The position numbers and the translations under genes were made by a program. Source: Sinonovacula constricta (lineage: Eukaryota; Mollusca; Bivalvia; Cardiida; Solecurtidae). From it: a stretch of DNA of 64,000 bases. How positions within the stretch are numbered: the first letter of the stretch is position 1; every line of letters begins with the position of its first letter. Of the stretch, positions 57,501 through 60,787 are shown piece by piece. The stretch is from the NCBI GenBank assembly GCA_007844125.1, contig CM017569.1, positions 9,488,019 to 9,552,018 of the forward strand, in the 5' to 3' direction. The notes beneath the pieces were generated by a model. It saw nothing but the letters and a program-made list of their open reading frames with translations. It did no database searches and was not told the origin of the DNA.

Positions 57501-60482
57501 TTTTACACAGAAAAACCGAGAACCAGACATTACACAGATATATAGAGAAACAGACAGACATTACACAGGAAAACAGAGAAACAGACATTGCACAGAGATA
57601 AAGAGAAACAGACAGACATTACATAGGAAAACAGAGAAACAGACATTGCACAGAGATAAAGAGAAACAGACAGACATTACACAGAGACAAAGAGAAACAG
57701 ACAGACATTACACAGAGATAAAGAGAAACAGACAGACATTACACAGAGATAAAGAGAAACAGACAGACATTACAGAGGAAAACAGAGAAACAGACATTGC
57801 ACAGAGATAAAGAGAAACAGACAGACATTACACAGAGATAAAGAGAAACAGACAGACATTACAGAGGAAAACAGAGAAACAGACATTGCACAGAGATAAA
57901 GAGAAACAGACATACATTGCACAGAGATATAGAGAAACAGACAGACATTACAGAGGAAAACAGAGAAACAGACATTGCACAGAGATAAAGAGAAACAGAC
58001 AGACATTACACAGAGATAAAGAGAAACAGACAGACATTACACAGAGATAAAGAGAAACAGACAGACATTACACAGAGATAAAGAGAAACAGACAGACATT
58101 ACACAGAGATAAACAGAGAAACAGACAGACATTACAGAGGAAAACAGAGAAACAGACATTGCACAGAGATAAAGAGAAACAGACAGACATTACACAGAGA
58201 TAAAGAGAAACAGACAGACATTACACAGAGATAAAGAGAAACAGACATTACACAGAGATAAAGAGAAACAGACAGACATTACACAGAGATAAACAGAGAA
58301 ACAGACAGACATTACACAGGAATTATTTTTTTTTTGGTCAAACTTAACCACCACAATAAGACTCAACATCTTACCTTTGTAGTCTTTAAATGTAACAACC
58401 ACATAACCATCCTCTAGATGAAGGTCAATAGTTTCTACTGGCCCTCCATGGCTTCTGCGTTCATTTTGAAAGTAATAAAAGACTGTGTCCAGTGTCACAC
58501 TCCCAGGGAGATTAGTAAGGATAATACTGCTGGTCAATGGAACTGTGGAGGCAGTGACCTGACTCTCAAACACTGGCTGCTGGCAGGCCCGCTTTATGGC
58601 ATCAAAGTCTGTTGAGATATAGGTTTGATAATGTCTAATATCTTCTCATTTATAAAAACATAAGTAAAGGTCAATCCAAGCTGTTAAGAAATATGTATGA
58701 TGTTGTCTAATACCTTCTTTTTATTTATAATTATATTACTTAAATATATATTATGTTATATTTTTAAAATTCATGTTTAAGCTGATAATTTTTCCTTCAT
58801 ATCTGAAAAGGACAAACAAGACTTATTTGGTCATTTGAGGTTGGGGAGAAACATCTTTAATTATGTGAAACCTGTTTATCATAAAACCAGTAATGAGGTA
58901 AATCAAAGACTGTTAAGAAACATGTCTGATATTATCTACAACTTTATCATCTTGGGTTGCAGGGGATCAGAAGAACTGGAGAAACCTCAAGAAAAGTTAG
59001 ACTTCTTTTTCAGAACAAAATGACTCAAAAACCAAGAAGAAGAAAAAAAGGAACATTGCAATAAAAAAACTGTTAATCATTAAAATGGCATGCGGCTATA
59101 CTTGGTGAAAGAAGACACTAGAAAACTGTCTGTTAAGAACCATTTATGCACATAAGGTCAACAGAAATAGTCCCACACATGAAAGTTTTCACCCATATGG
59201 TGTGGGGATGAATAATGAGTACCTATACAATTCCGTTATTAGAAATATAATGGTTAGCAACTTGTCAAAACAAGATTTTAAACACAGAAGCCTATCATTG
59301 ACAATACTAACAAAACACACATTAATGATAAACTGGACAAAACCACAAGAGTTACTTATGTCTAAAATGTTGGGATTAAACTACTTTTTTAAAGCAATGA
59401 CTTTAACATACCTATATCATTGTCAAATCCAGCAACAGCTTTTGTCCTGTCTTGGCTATATGTAATTTGTTTTGGGGAATCCTTAAGTTTTGCCTCAAGA
59501 AAATTTGTCAAAGCCTCCTCAGACATTTCTGTTGACAATCCAGATAATAGAAGCTCCTTCCGACTGGTGATAAACGGCTGAACAGTCAATACTTGTCCCT
59601 CTAGGACATGCTGGCGACTTAACACTCGAGGAACCACTGAGTGAAAAAATAAGAAGTATATTATTTTATGTTCATATTGTGTGTTATTTTTGTAATTCAA
59701 CATGTATTTATCTTAAATAAATATTAAAGCACTTTAATTTGTTATGCTTGTAATTTTATTCACTGGAATGATAAAGTATGACTAGGTTACAAATATTGTA
59801 AATGTGTAAAGAAGATCACAATCTGTCTTTGCATTTGCATTTGTTTGAGGTACATAAGCAGCATCACATAAGGTTATTTTATTTTTAACATTCATTTAGC
59901 AATAAGTGATTAACACTTAAATCATTTCCTGCAATATAATAATAACACTATTTTTACAAAATTACATATTTTTTTTCCAGCCCAGTGGACGTTCACTTTA
60001 TTATGACTGGATTATATTACTTTTATCTGTTCATTTTTAAACCTATCATCATCAAATGCCATCATTAACAGTGTATTTGGCAACTGATTGGGTTAAAATA
60101 AACATGTTTTATTTGTACTTCCATTACAAATGTAAAACCTATCCTTAAAAAATGTCGAGTCTAGCAGGTGGGTCACATGACCCCCTTTTAATACGATGGT
60201 GACTACTTACTGGTATAGATTTTACTCATGGTATTTTATGATAAAAAGTACTTGAACGTCATAAAACAAAACTTTTTTATCCAGCTGCTTTTAAGTGGTT
60301 ATATCCAGGGTTAAAACTTAAGACAGAATACCATTTTTATCCTCAAAAACAATGACTGCCTCTTGTCTGGTAGAGCCCTGAAAGGTGGGATTTCCTTTGA
60401 TAAGCCCGCCCCCAGATGCATTCATGTTCTCAAAGTAAAACCGCAGACAATCTTCACTGGTTCCCTCTTTTATGCAAGTTAC
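18293..60482 (-). CDS. PARP14: PARP14-like protein mono-ADP-ribosyltransferase (whole gene, spliced)
   Basis: The gene is read on the minus strand as joined exons: 60332-60482, 59412-59636, 58375-58608, 53802-55124, 52807-53084, 51960-52071, 47772-48085, 47230-47338, 45148-45287, 44388-44615, 42909-43139, 42338-42461, 41452-41559, 40212-40277, 38133-38312, 37508-37681, 36347-36573, 34399-34801, 32286-32434, 31522-31699, then 18293-18570 or 27668-27954. All junctions are GT-AG and all phases match, giving 1,743 or 1,746 residues. Counting from the first visible codon, the approximate order is RRMs 1-230, KH-like 235-735, macrodomains 736-905, 945-1118 and 1155-1330, KH-like 1345-1465, WWE 1470-1560 and ART 1560 to the end. 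Human PARP14 has the same order and is about 1,800 residues. The family transfers single ADP-ribose units from NAD+ to proteins or nucleic acids and acts in innate immune and interferon-type responses. That role in this animal is inferred. The first exon is missing or uncertain. Confidence 0.93.
18571..20500. other. AT-rich DNA upstream of the distal last exon
   Basis: Intronic if the distal last exon is used. It has a small tandem repeat of 'gcttgtagag' near 19300-19335. No conserved peptide or splice-ready exon is recognised on either strand. Confidence 0.5.
20501..20752 (-). pseudogene. Short coding-like fragment, possibly a retro- or transposon-derived remnant
   Basis: The stretch around GVCKMTTAENIARSGLTLAH and SRDGQDGLLNVFRGQN looks protein-like (balanced composition, helix-rich). 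It faintly recalls the tail of some metazoan exonuclease-domain proteins. That is a memory-based impression, not a match. It ends in low-complexity sequence, has no partner exons nearby and is probably a fragment. Confidence 0.2.
20980..21361. repeat. Dispersed repeat with 'gacctagtgacc' modules
   Basis: Two to three imperfect copies of a module with 'caaacattctggccatgttt', 'ggcc(a/t)ctag...gttcaca' and 'ttgacctagtgaacc' occur here. It ends near 'cagaaaagctcaccttgagc'. Related sequence is at 46700-46990. It resembles non-autonomous repeats that are common in bivalve genomes, which is an inference from style. Confidence 0.6.
21362..22745. other. AT-rich intronic or intergenic DNA, nothing recognised
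   Basis: Short open frames occur on both strands, but none has protein-like composition over a useful length. No tandem structure was seen. Confidence 0.5.
22746..23782. mobile_element. Composite non-autonomous element with four internal modules and a hairpin end
   Basis: Four diverged copies of a module start near 22787, 23084, 23419 and 23589. Each includes 'atgggttctgcacat', 'gttgaggtgaacattt', 'gaagaaaatcc' and 'ggatttatagagcgga'. They are joined by 'tgtgaccttgacctt'. The right end has a GACGGACGGA run (about 23700-23729) and a hairpin 'cccccaccaca...tgtggtggggg' at 23755-23780. The left end has 'atacccccacca' (22746-22757), the reverse complement of the right 'tggtgggggtat'. No coding capacity was seen. 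The class is uncertain. Confidence 0.6.
23783..25389. other. AT-rich DNA, nothing recognised
   Basis: Poly-A and poly-T rich stretches, with no exon-like peptide. A 66-codon frame at 23938-24138 is a run of Phe and Leu codons from T-rich sequence. Confidence 0.5.
25390..27460 (-). mobile_element. Decayed non-LTR retrotransposon (LINE) reverse transcriptase fragment
   Basis: In order on the minus strand: LFFDFQKAFDSLVH (27418-27459), KLDAYIKLPQSGF near 27340, GTRQGVLSSP near 26560, then MFAEDVACCADTVVNLQRQL (the catalytic YADD box reads FAED). Next come the 'thumb' region through TFGSEIWGF and a C-terminal tail around 25390-25780 with TEKGRHQGIPRE and VCPQFSDL. These are standard LINE RT landmarks. 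The frame is broken by stops and by a frameshift near 26525. About 0.7 kb of unrelated sequence interrupts it between the KLPQ and GTRQG segments. Confidence 0.85.
26585..27315. mobile_element. Unclassified insertion inside the LINE
   Basis: This sequence separates two RT segments that should be adjacent. Its left half (about 26640-26990) is strikingly pyrimidine-rich on the plus strand (runs of tctctcttctt). I did not find clear terminal repeats or a target duplication, so the exact ends are approximate and a rearrangement is possible instead. Confidence 0.4.
27592..27597 (-). terminator. Candidate poly(A) signal (ATTAAA) for the proximal last exon
   Basis: The minus strand reads ATTAAA about 70 bases past the TGA at 27668. 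This common variant hexamer would let the proximal exon end its own transcript. The support is positional only. Confidence 0.35.
27668..27954 (-). CDS. PARP14: PARP14-like proximal last exon (ART domain second half, copy A)
   Basis: The acceptor is TTCTAG and it starts in phase 1. It encodes TAYGDGVYFAVSASYSD, then YSRPDHSGIKRIYL, GRSGMRVPPPKD, and ends DTQAYPEYIIAYQ with TGA at 27668-27670. The frame is open throughout (94 codons plus the split one). The catalytic tyrosine is in GVYFAV. The position of the PARP1 catalytic glutamate is methionine (codon 27725-27727). There is no ATG in a useful place, so a simple open-frame scan misses it. It is closer to vertebrate PARP14 than the distal copy, keeping the YSRPD segment. 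An ATTAAA lies about 70 bases past the stop. Confidence 0.92.
27955..28542. other. Intron DNA between proximal last exon and mariner
   Basis: Around 28080-28200 there is a segment (gctgccagcagggacctggttgatctg) that resembles one near 34940-35050 (ccagcttccagtggaagctggctgatctg). It may be a copy of a dispersed repeat. Nothing else was recognised. Confidence 0.35.
28543..29473 (-). mobile_element. Deleted mariner-family DNA transposon
   Basis: Terminal inverted repeats are TGTGGGGCATTTGAGAGGTA (28543-28562) and the complement of TGAGGGGCATTTGAGAAGTA (29454-29473). A TA flanks each side (28541-28542 and 29474-29475), the signature target duplication of the Tc1/mariner superfamily. Inside, on the minus strand, are two transposase pieces: VEEDARYTVEEISDISGLN (about 29240-29330) and LPHPSYSPDLSPYDFWLNSH (about 28780-28860). 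At 931 bases it is shorter than a complete mariner (about 1.3 kb), and the frames do not join, so it is inactive. Confidence 0.88.
29474..31521. other. Intron DNA after the catalytic first-half exon, nothing recognised
   Basis: AT-rich unique-looking sequence directly following the donor at 31521. No exon-like peptide, tandem array or transposon end was seen. Confidence 0.5.
31522..31699 (-). CDS. PARP14: PARP14-like exon: ART catalytic domain, first half
   Basis: Phase 0 in, 1 out. It encodes IERIQNKSLWAQYDVKRQQI, then KKLWHGTAVDAI with the catalytic histidine (codon 31592-31594), and ends NHGFNRSYCGKN. The donor splits a codon beginning with G inside the NAD+-binding D-loop. This one exon must supply the first half of the catalytic domain to either of two downstream last exons. 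I found no second copy of it in the window. Confidence 0.96.
31700..32285. other. Intron, nothing notable
   Basis: Intron between the WWE-ART linker exon and the first catalytic exon. It has a short (atc)n run near 31848-31860 and no other structure. Confidence 0.6.
32286..32434 (-). CDS. PARP14: PARP14-like exon: WWE-to-catalytic linker
   Basis: Phase 1 in, 0 out. It encodes NRFNLPKAWDPMPKEDNLL then QGSPEYKKVIDRFAKSLG, the conserved lead-in to the ART domain ('LP..W..M...N......P.S.EY..V...F'). The acceptor ttgtcttctgcag fits the phase. An AG further upstream near 32616 does not. Confidence 0.92.
32930..34030. repeat. 61-bp minisatellite, about 18 copies
   Basis: The unit includes 'accagcattagagtaccat', 'gtgctatttgcaagtgaata' and 'cagctctaccaacagatgt'. 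Copies differ by a few substitutions (tgtata/tgtgta, cattgtg/catagtg, acagatg/acaaatg). It lies in the intron between the WWE exon (34399-34801) and the linker exon (32286-32434). Confidence 0.97.
34399..34801 (-). CDS. PARP14: PARP14-like exon: KH-like end and WWE domain
   Basis: Phase 0 in, 1 out, 403 bases. It starts ISVLQTLAEKNHVLLSIDKA, continues a KH-like unit, and then enters the WWE domain at VVWGYLKDKKFIKFS. The domain continues past YVVNIVNMEEYCKA. WWE domains in this family recognise ADP-ribose-containing chains or mediate protein contacts. Which applies here is not known. Confidence 0.93.
35150..35800. repeat. Dispersed repeat with about three 150-bp modules
   Basis: Modules at about 35150, 35300 and 35450 share 'taaacaat..tgaaaca.g', 'ggaacatgt.taccaaatatcaag' and 'gctctagctcttgt'. 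It ends near 'cataagctcaggtgagctta', which recalls the ends of the elements at 20980-21361 and 46700-46990. It is intronic in the PARP14-like gene and non-coding. Confidence 0.55.
35801..36346. other. Intron sequence, nothing recognised
   Basis: Intron DNA up to the KH-like exon. A plus-strand frame at 36203-36424 overlaps that exon and looks like a shadow. Confidence 0.5.
36347..36573 (-). CDS. PARP14: PARP14-like exon: linker and KH-like segment
   Basis: Phase 1 in, 0 out. A disordered linker (ENQPASRTPKSGSP) leads to CRLTVLATDQSLVKIAVDKL and then DYKDECVSRL, matching the KH-like segment between macrodomain 3 and the WWE in PARP14. The acceptor is CAGCAG, so splicing could use 36573 or 36570 and differ by one alanine. 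Confidence 0.88.
36574..37507. other. Intron sequence, nothing recognised
   Basis: Intron between the macrodomain 3 C-terminal exon and the KH-like exon. No repeats or coding-like peptides stand out. Confidence 0.5.
37508..37681 (-). CDS. PARP14: PARP14-like exon: macrodomain 3, C-terminal part
   Basis: Phase 1 at both ends. It encodes GIKAEDITQTIYRAIIEFL and the last strand VKIVVFGQTEDDSM, ending at REGVTG before the donor GTAAGC. Spacing and order agree with human macrodomain 3. Confidence 0.92.
37819..38035. repeat. 30-bp minisatellite, about 7 copies
   Basis: The unit is 'ttttaattgattcacataac' followed by 'tatgcatgta'. It fills much of the 450-bp intron between the middle and C-terminal exons of macrodomain 3. 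Since 30 is a multiple of three, one minus-strand frame stays open (NQLKYMHSYV repeated), but it is intronic. Confidence 0.95.
38133..38312 (-). CDS. PARP14: PARP14-like exon: macrodomain 3, middle
   Basis: Phase 1 at both ends. It encodes GIVMIKGGKLKARNVILIEA, which lines up with the same strand of human macrodomain 3, then CLQKADECRMTSMAMPLFGT. The 'PAIGTGN' loop of the family is PLFGTNT across the junction. Confidence 0.9.
38538..39715. repeat. 26-bp minisatellite, about 45 copies
   Basis: The unit is approximately 'cagcctctgagagcaacatcagctga', with many variants. Because 26 is not a multiple of three, each minus-strand frame cycles through the same 26-residue pattern (LLSEAVSWCC, SQRLPDG, ALRGCQ), and all three stay open for long runs. 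It lies in the intron between two macrodomain 3 exons and is not thought to be coding. Confidence 0.96.
39716..40211. other. Intron remainder, nothing recognised
   Basis: Unique AT-rich sequence between the 26-bp array and the 66-base macrodomain 3 exon. Confidence 0.5.
40212..40277 (-). CDS. PARP14: PARP14-like micro-exon: macrodomain 3
   Basis: A 66-base exon, phase 1 at both ends, with acceptor atcctttcag and donor GTAAGA. It encodes KVTEAILKAGGDSILQECES, the helix that follows the first loop of a macrodomain. The usual glycine-glycine before this helix is replaced by Gly-Lys across the junction. Confidence 0.87.
40278..41451. other. Intron sequence, nothing recognised
   Basis: Intron between two macrodomain 3 exons. 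AT-rich, without tandem repeats or coding-like segments. Confidence 0.5.
41452..41559 (-). CDS. PARP14: PARP14-like exon: macrodomain 3, first part
   Basis: Phase 1 at both ends. It encodes FQLGPLRVSGSTGDVTREAT then DCIVASCSKDLNL. The family pattern here is 'D.IVN.....L', but the asparagine is replaced by alanine. A second AG closer in, near 41531, would run into a stop, so the 41559 start is preferred. Confidence 0.85.
41560..42337. other. Intron sequence, nothing recognised
   Basis: Intron between the linker exon and macrodomain 3. No repeats. Short frames are AT-rich noise. Confidence 0.5.
42338..42461 (-). CDS. PARP14: PARP14-like exon: linker between macrodomains 2 and 3
   Basis: Phase 0 in, 1 out. 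It starts AFKAAETDW and becomes a hydrophilic linker (SHNGSGDHEADKAG) with no recognisable fold. Flanking phases, good splice sites and position support it. Its sequence alone would not. Confidence 0.8.
42625..42805. repeat. Trinucleotide (ATC/GAT)n microsatellite
   Basis: An imperfect (cat)n tract interrupted by cgt and cac variants, in the intron between macrodomain 2 and the linker exon. On the minus strand it reads as a run of aspartates in a 72-codon frame, which is a by-product of the repeat. Confidence 0.92.
42909..43139 (-). CDS. PARP14: PARP14-like exon: macrodomain 2, C-terminal part
   Basis: Phase 0 at both ends (77 codons). It encodes TVKECLLKANKDGLRSIAFP, then the loop TLGTGGQHYPKQKVA, and the last strand VRIVVFNQDD. 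The 'FP..GTG' loop is conserved, so this macrodomain probably still binds ADP-ribose. Confidence 0.95.
43270..43506. repeat. 20-bp minisatellite, about 12 copies
   Basis: The unit is 'tcaatgttaagctatttctg', with a few copies carrying an extra 'tcaatg'. It lies in the intron inside macrodomain 2. Confidence 0.95.
43507..44387. other. Intron remainder, nothing recognised
   Basis: AT-rich intron sequence between the 20-bp array and the next macrodomain 2 exon. Confidence 0.5.
44388..44615 (-). CDS. PARP14: PARP14-like exon: macrodomain 2, central part
   Basis: Phase 0 at both ends (76 codons). TDVIVNSTSSDLRLDMGQAS is the conserved macrodomain segment, with the binding asparagine present. It continues through ALQKAAGESLQQEA and the strand CKNVFHVTL. 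Confidence 0.94.
44616..45147. other. Intron within macrodomain 2, nothing recognised
   Basis: About 530 bases with no repeats or coding-like peptides. Confidence 0.5.
45148..45287 (-). CDS. PARP14: PARP14-like exon: linker and start of macrodomain 2
   Basis: Phase 1 in, 0 out. A low-complexity linker rich in Ser and Ala (SSAASSKRQ) is followed by GSLTVEIVKGHLANEK, the first strands of macrodomain 2. A plus-strand open frame over the same bases is a shadow. Confidence 0.88.
45288..46699. other. Intron between macrodomains 1 and 2, first part
   Basis: Unique-looking AT-rich sequence. Complementary short frames at 45655-45891 (plus) and 45687-45872 (minus) have no family resemblance. Confidence 0.5.
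46700..46995. repeat. Second copy of the 'gacctag' dispersed repeat
   Basis: It shares 'gtggcctctag(c/t)(a/g)tgttcaca' (twice), 'aatttaacctagtaac' and an end near 'aaggtcaaattgagca' with the copy at 20980-21361. It sits in the macrodomain 1-2 intron. Confidence 0.55.
47230..47338 (-). CDS. PARP14: PARP14-like exon: macrodomain 1, C-terminal end
   Basis: Phase 0 in, 1 out. It encodes GSNPCLKKVLFCDVKKATLD, the last strand and helix of macrodomain 1, ending at YEHTKVHG. The acceptor has a good pyrimidine tract (ctatctgttttag). Confidence 0.88.
47339..47771. other. Intron within macrodomain 1, nothing recognised
   Basis: About 430 bases of AT-rich intron. The open frame of the upstream exon reads on into it past the donor. 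Confidence 0.5.
47772..48085 (-). CDS. PARP14: PARP14-like exon: macrodomain 1, core
   Basis: Phase 1 in, 0 out, 314 bases. It encodes GGPAVEADC, then GDIHVGDAGKLPFKKIIHAM, then the loop SVAIPALSTGVSGYPVDKA. These are the substrate-loop motifs of a macrodomain ('IPA.S.G..G.P'). The binding pocket looks intact. In human PARP14, macrodomain 1 can remove ADP-ribose from targets. Whether that holds here cannot be read from the sequence. Confidence 0.95.
48450..51908. repeat. 79-bp minisatellite, about 44 copies
   Basis: The unit includes 'gggcccagtaatcaggtaac', 'atcagcctggcacagtgccc' and 'aaaggactaacatcttaat'. Two main variants of the 3' part exist, 'atttggctgccgctcagtac' and 'gtttgcggctcagtac', arranged in runs. 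Copies at about 51400-51660 carry many single-base gains and losses, unlike their neighbours. The array fills the intron inside macrodomain 1 and ends about 50 bases from the splice donor at 51959. Confidence 0.97.
51960..52071 (-). CDS. PARP14: PARP14-like exon: macrodomain 1, first part
   Basis: Phase 0 in, 1 out. The start is LTVVGGNILEQDVEAIVSPA, the usual first strands of a macrodomain, with the ADP-ribose-contacting asparagine kept in the SPANKGL segment. It continues to KLYGGIAGKLL. The 79-bp minisatellite lies about 50 bases into the next intron. Confidence 0.92.
52072..52806. other. Intron before macrodomain 1, no genes seen
   Basis: Contains a short 'atggacaga/gacagac' run near 52530-52580. 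Otherwise unique AT-rich sequence. Confidence 0.5.
52807..53084 (-). CDS. PARP14: PARP14-like exon: last KH-like segment before macrodomain 1
   Basis: Phase 1 in, 0 out. It encodes GIDDSIKKAKNIIEEL, the helix that closes a KH-like unit begun in the previous exon. A linker with several cysteines (CIICTRDSNLC) follows, and it ends at VTVNGIE, where macrodomain 1 begins. The open frame is not long enough without splicing to stand out as a gene. Confidence 0.88.
53085..53801. other. Intron between KH-like exons, nothing recognised
   Basis: About 720 bases of AT-rich intron. The large exon's frame runs a few codons into its right edge before a stop. Confidence 0.5.
53802..55124 (-). CDS. PARP14: PARP14-like large exon: end of RRM3 and KH-like repeats
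   Basis: This is the largest exon (1,323 bases, 441 codons), phase 1 to phase 1. It opens with the last part of RRM3 (VVNVVCSKMDHKL) and continues through a charged, mixed alpha/beta region. That region matches the KH-like repeats of PARP14, for example around DVQNGKCQMLQQLQNL. KH-like modules are thought to bind nucleic acid or to serve as a scaffold, and this is inferred here. The open frame runs a little past both splice sites, but the phases fit only the stated ends. Confidence 0.92.
55535..57220. repeat. 33-bp minisatellite, about 51 copies, open on both strands
   Basis: The unit is 'ccattggatgtcaaacaacc' plus 'tagcatagtatca'. A period of 33 bases equals 11 codons, so a minus-strand frame stays open for 529 codons (motif MLGCLTSNGDT) and plus-strand frames for 229 and 185 codons (motif VKQPSIVSPLD). 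Higher-order structure is present: a block of several units near 55850-56340 recurs near 56670-56910. It is in the intron inside RRM3. Confidence 0.96.
57440..58320. repeat. 31-bp minisatellite, about 28 copies
   Basis: The unit is 'cattacacagagataaagag' plus 'aaacagacaga', alternating in places with shorter variants ('cattgcacag', 'cattacagaggaaaacagag'). It is purine-rich on the plus strand. It is in the same intron as the 33-bp array and ends about 54 bases before the donor of the RRM exon at 58375. Confidence 0.95.
58375..58608 (-). CDS. PARP14: PARP14-like exon: end of RRM2 and start of RRM3
   Basis: It starts and ends in phase 1. The first residues (FDAIKRACQQPVFES) close RRM2. RRM3 begins at SIILTNLPGSVTLDTVFYYF and runs to VVVTFKDYK, just before the donor GTAAG. 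The following intron is mostly minisatellite, and the 31-bp array starts only about 54 bases past this donor. Confidence 0.92.
58609..59411. other. Intron within RRM2, nothing recognised
   Basis: AT-rich. Plus-strand frames at 58835-59023 and 59202-59465 have no family resemblance. Confidence 0.5.
59412..59636 (-). CDS. PARP14: PARP14-like exon: end of RRM1 and most of RRM2
   Basis: It starts and ends in phase 1. It begins with the last strands of RRM1 (VVPRVLSRQHVLEGQVLTV). After a short linker, RRM2 starts at KELLLSGLSTEMSEEAL and continues to AVAGFDND. The RRM ends in the next exon. Confidence 0.9.
59637..60331. other. Intron within RRM1, nothing recognised
   Basis: AT-rich intron of about 700 bases without repeats. 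Confidence 0.5.
60332..60482 (-). CDS. PARP14: PARP14-like exon: RRM1, first visible exon
   Basis: The acceptor is TTTACAG at 60483-60489 and the phase is 0 in, 1 out. It encodes an RRM-like stretch including GTSEDCLRFYFEN and AVIVFEDKN. The pattern 'L..YFEN...SGGG' is typical of the RRMs in PARP14 and PARP10. It is the most 5' exon I can support with confidence. It has no start codon in a suitable place, so at least one more exon must lie upstream. Confidence 0.85.
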
Positions 60483-60787
60483 CTGTAAAGAAAATTTAAA
60501 AAACAAAAACAAATAAAAAGTTGTCTACATAACTATATATTCTTAGCAAAGCCAAAAAAGTAATTAAATAATTAAAGTACTATATGCTACTTGCAAATGT
60601 GTAATCATAATAAAGACAGCATAGCAGAATTGTAATATTTTGTTAAGGTTGTGCTTGCAATTTTTTAATCCTTCACAGAGTCTGATACTTCATAACAGAA
60701 AGGTGTTGTTGTCACACGGACCTATTGTGTTGTTATGGTGATCAAACTTTAAAAAAATGTCATCAATATTACAGAATATGGTGCAGA

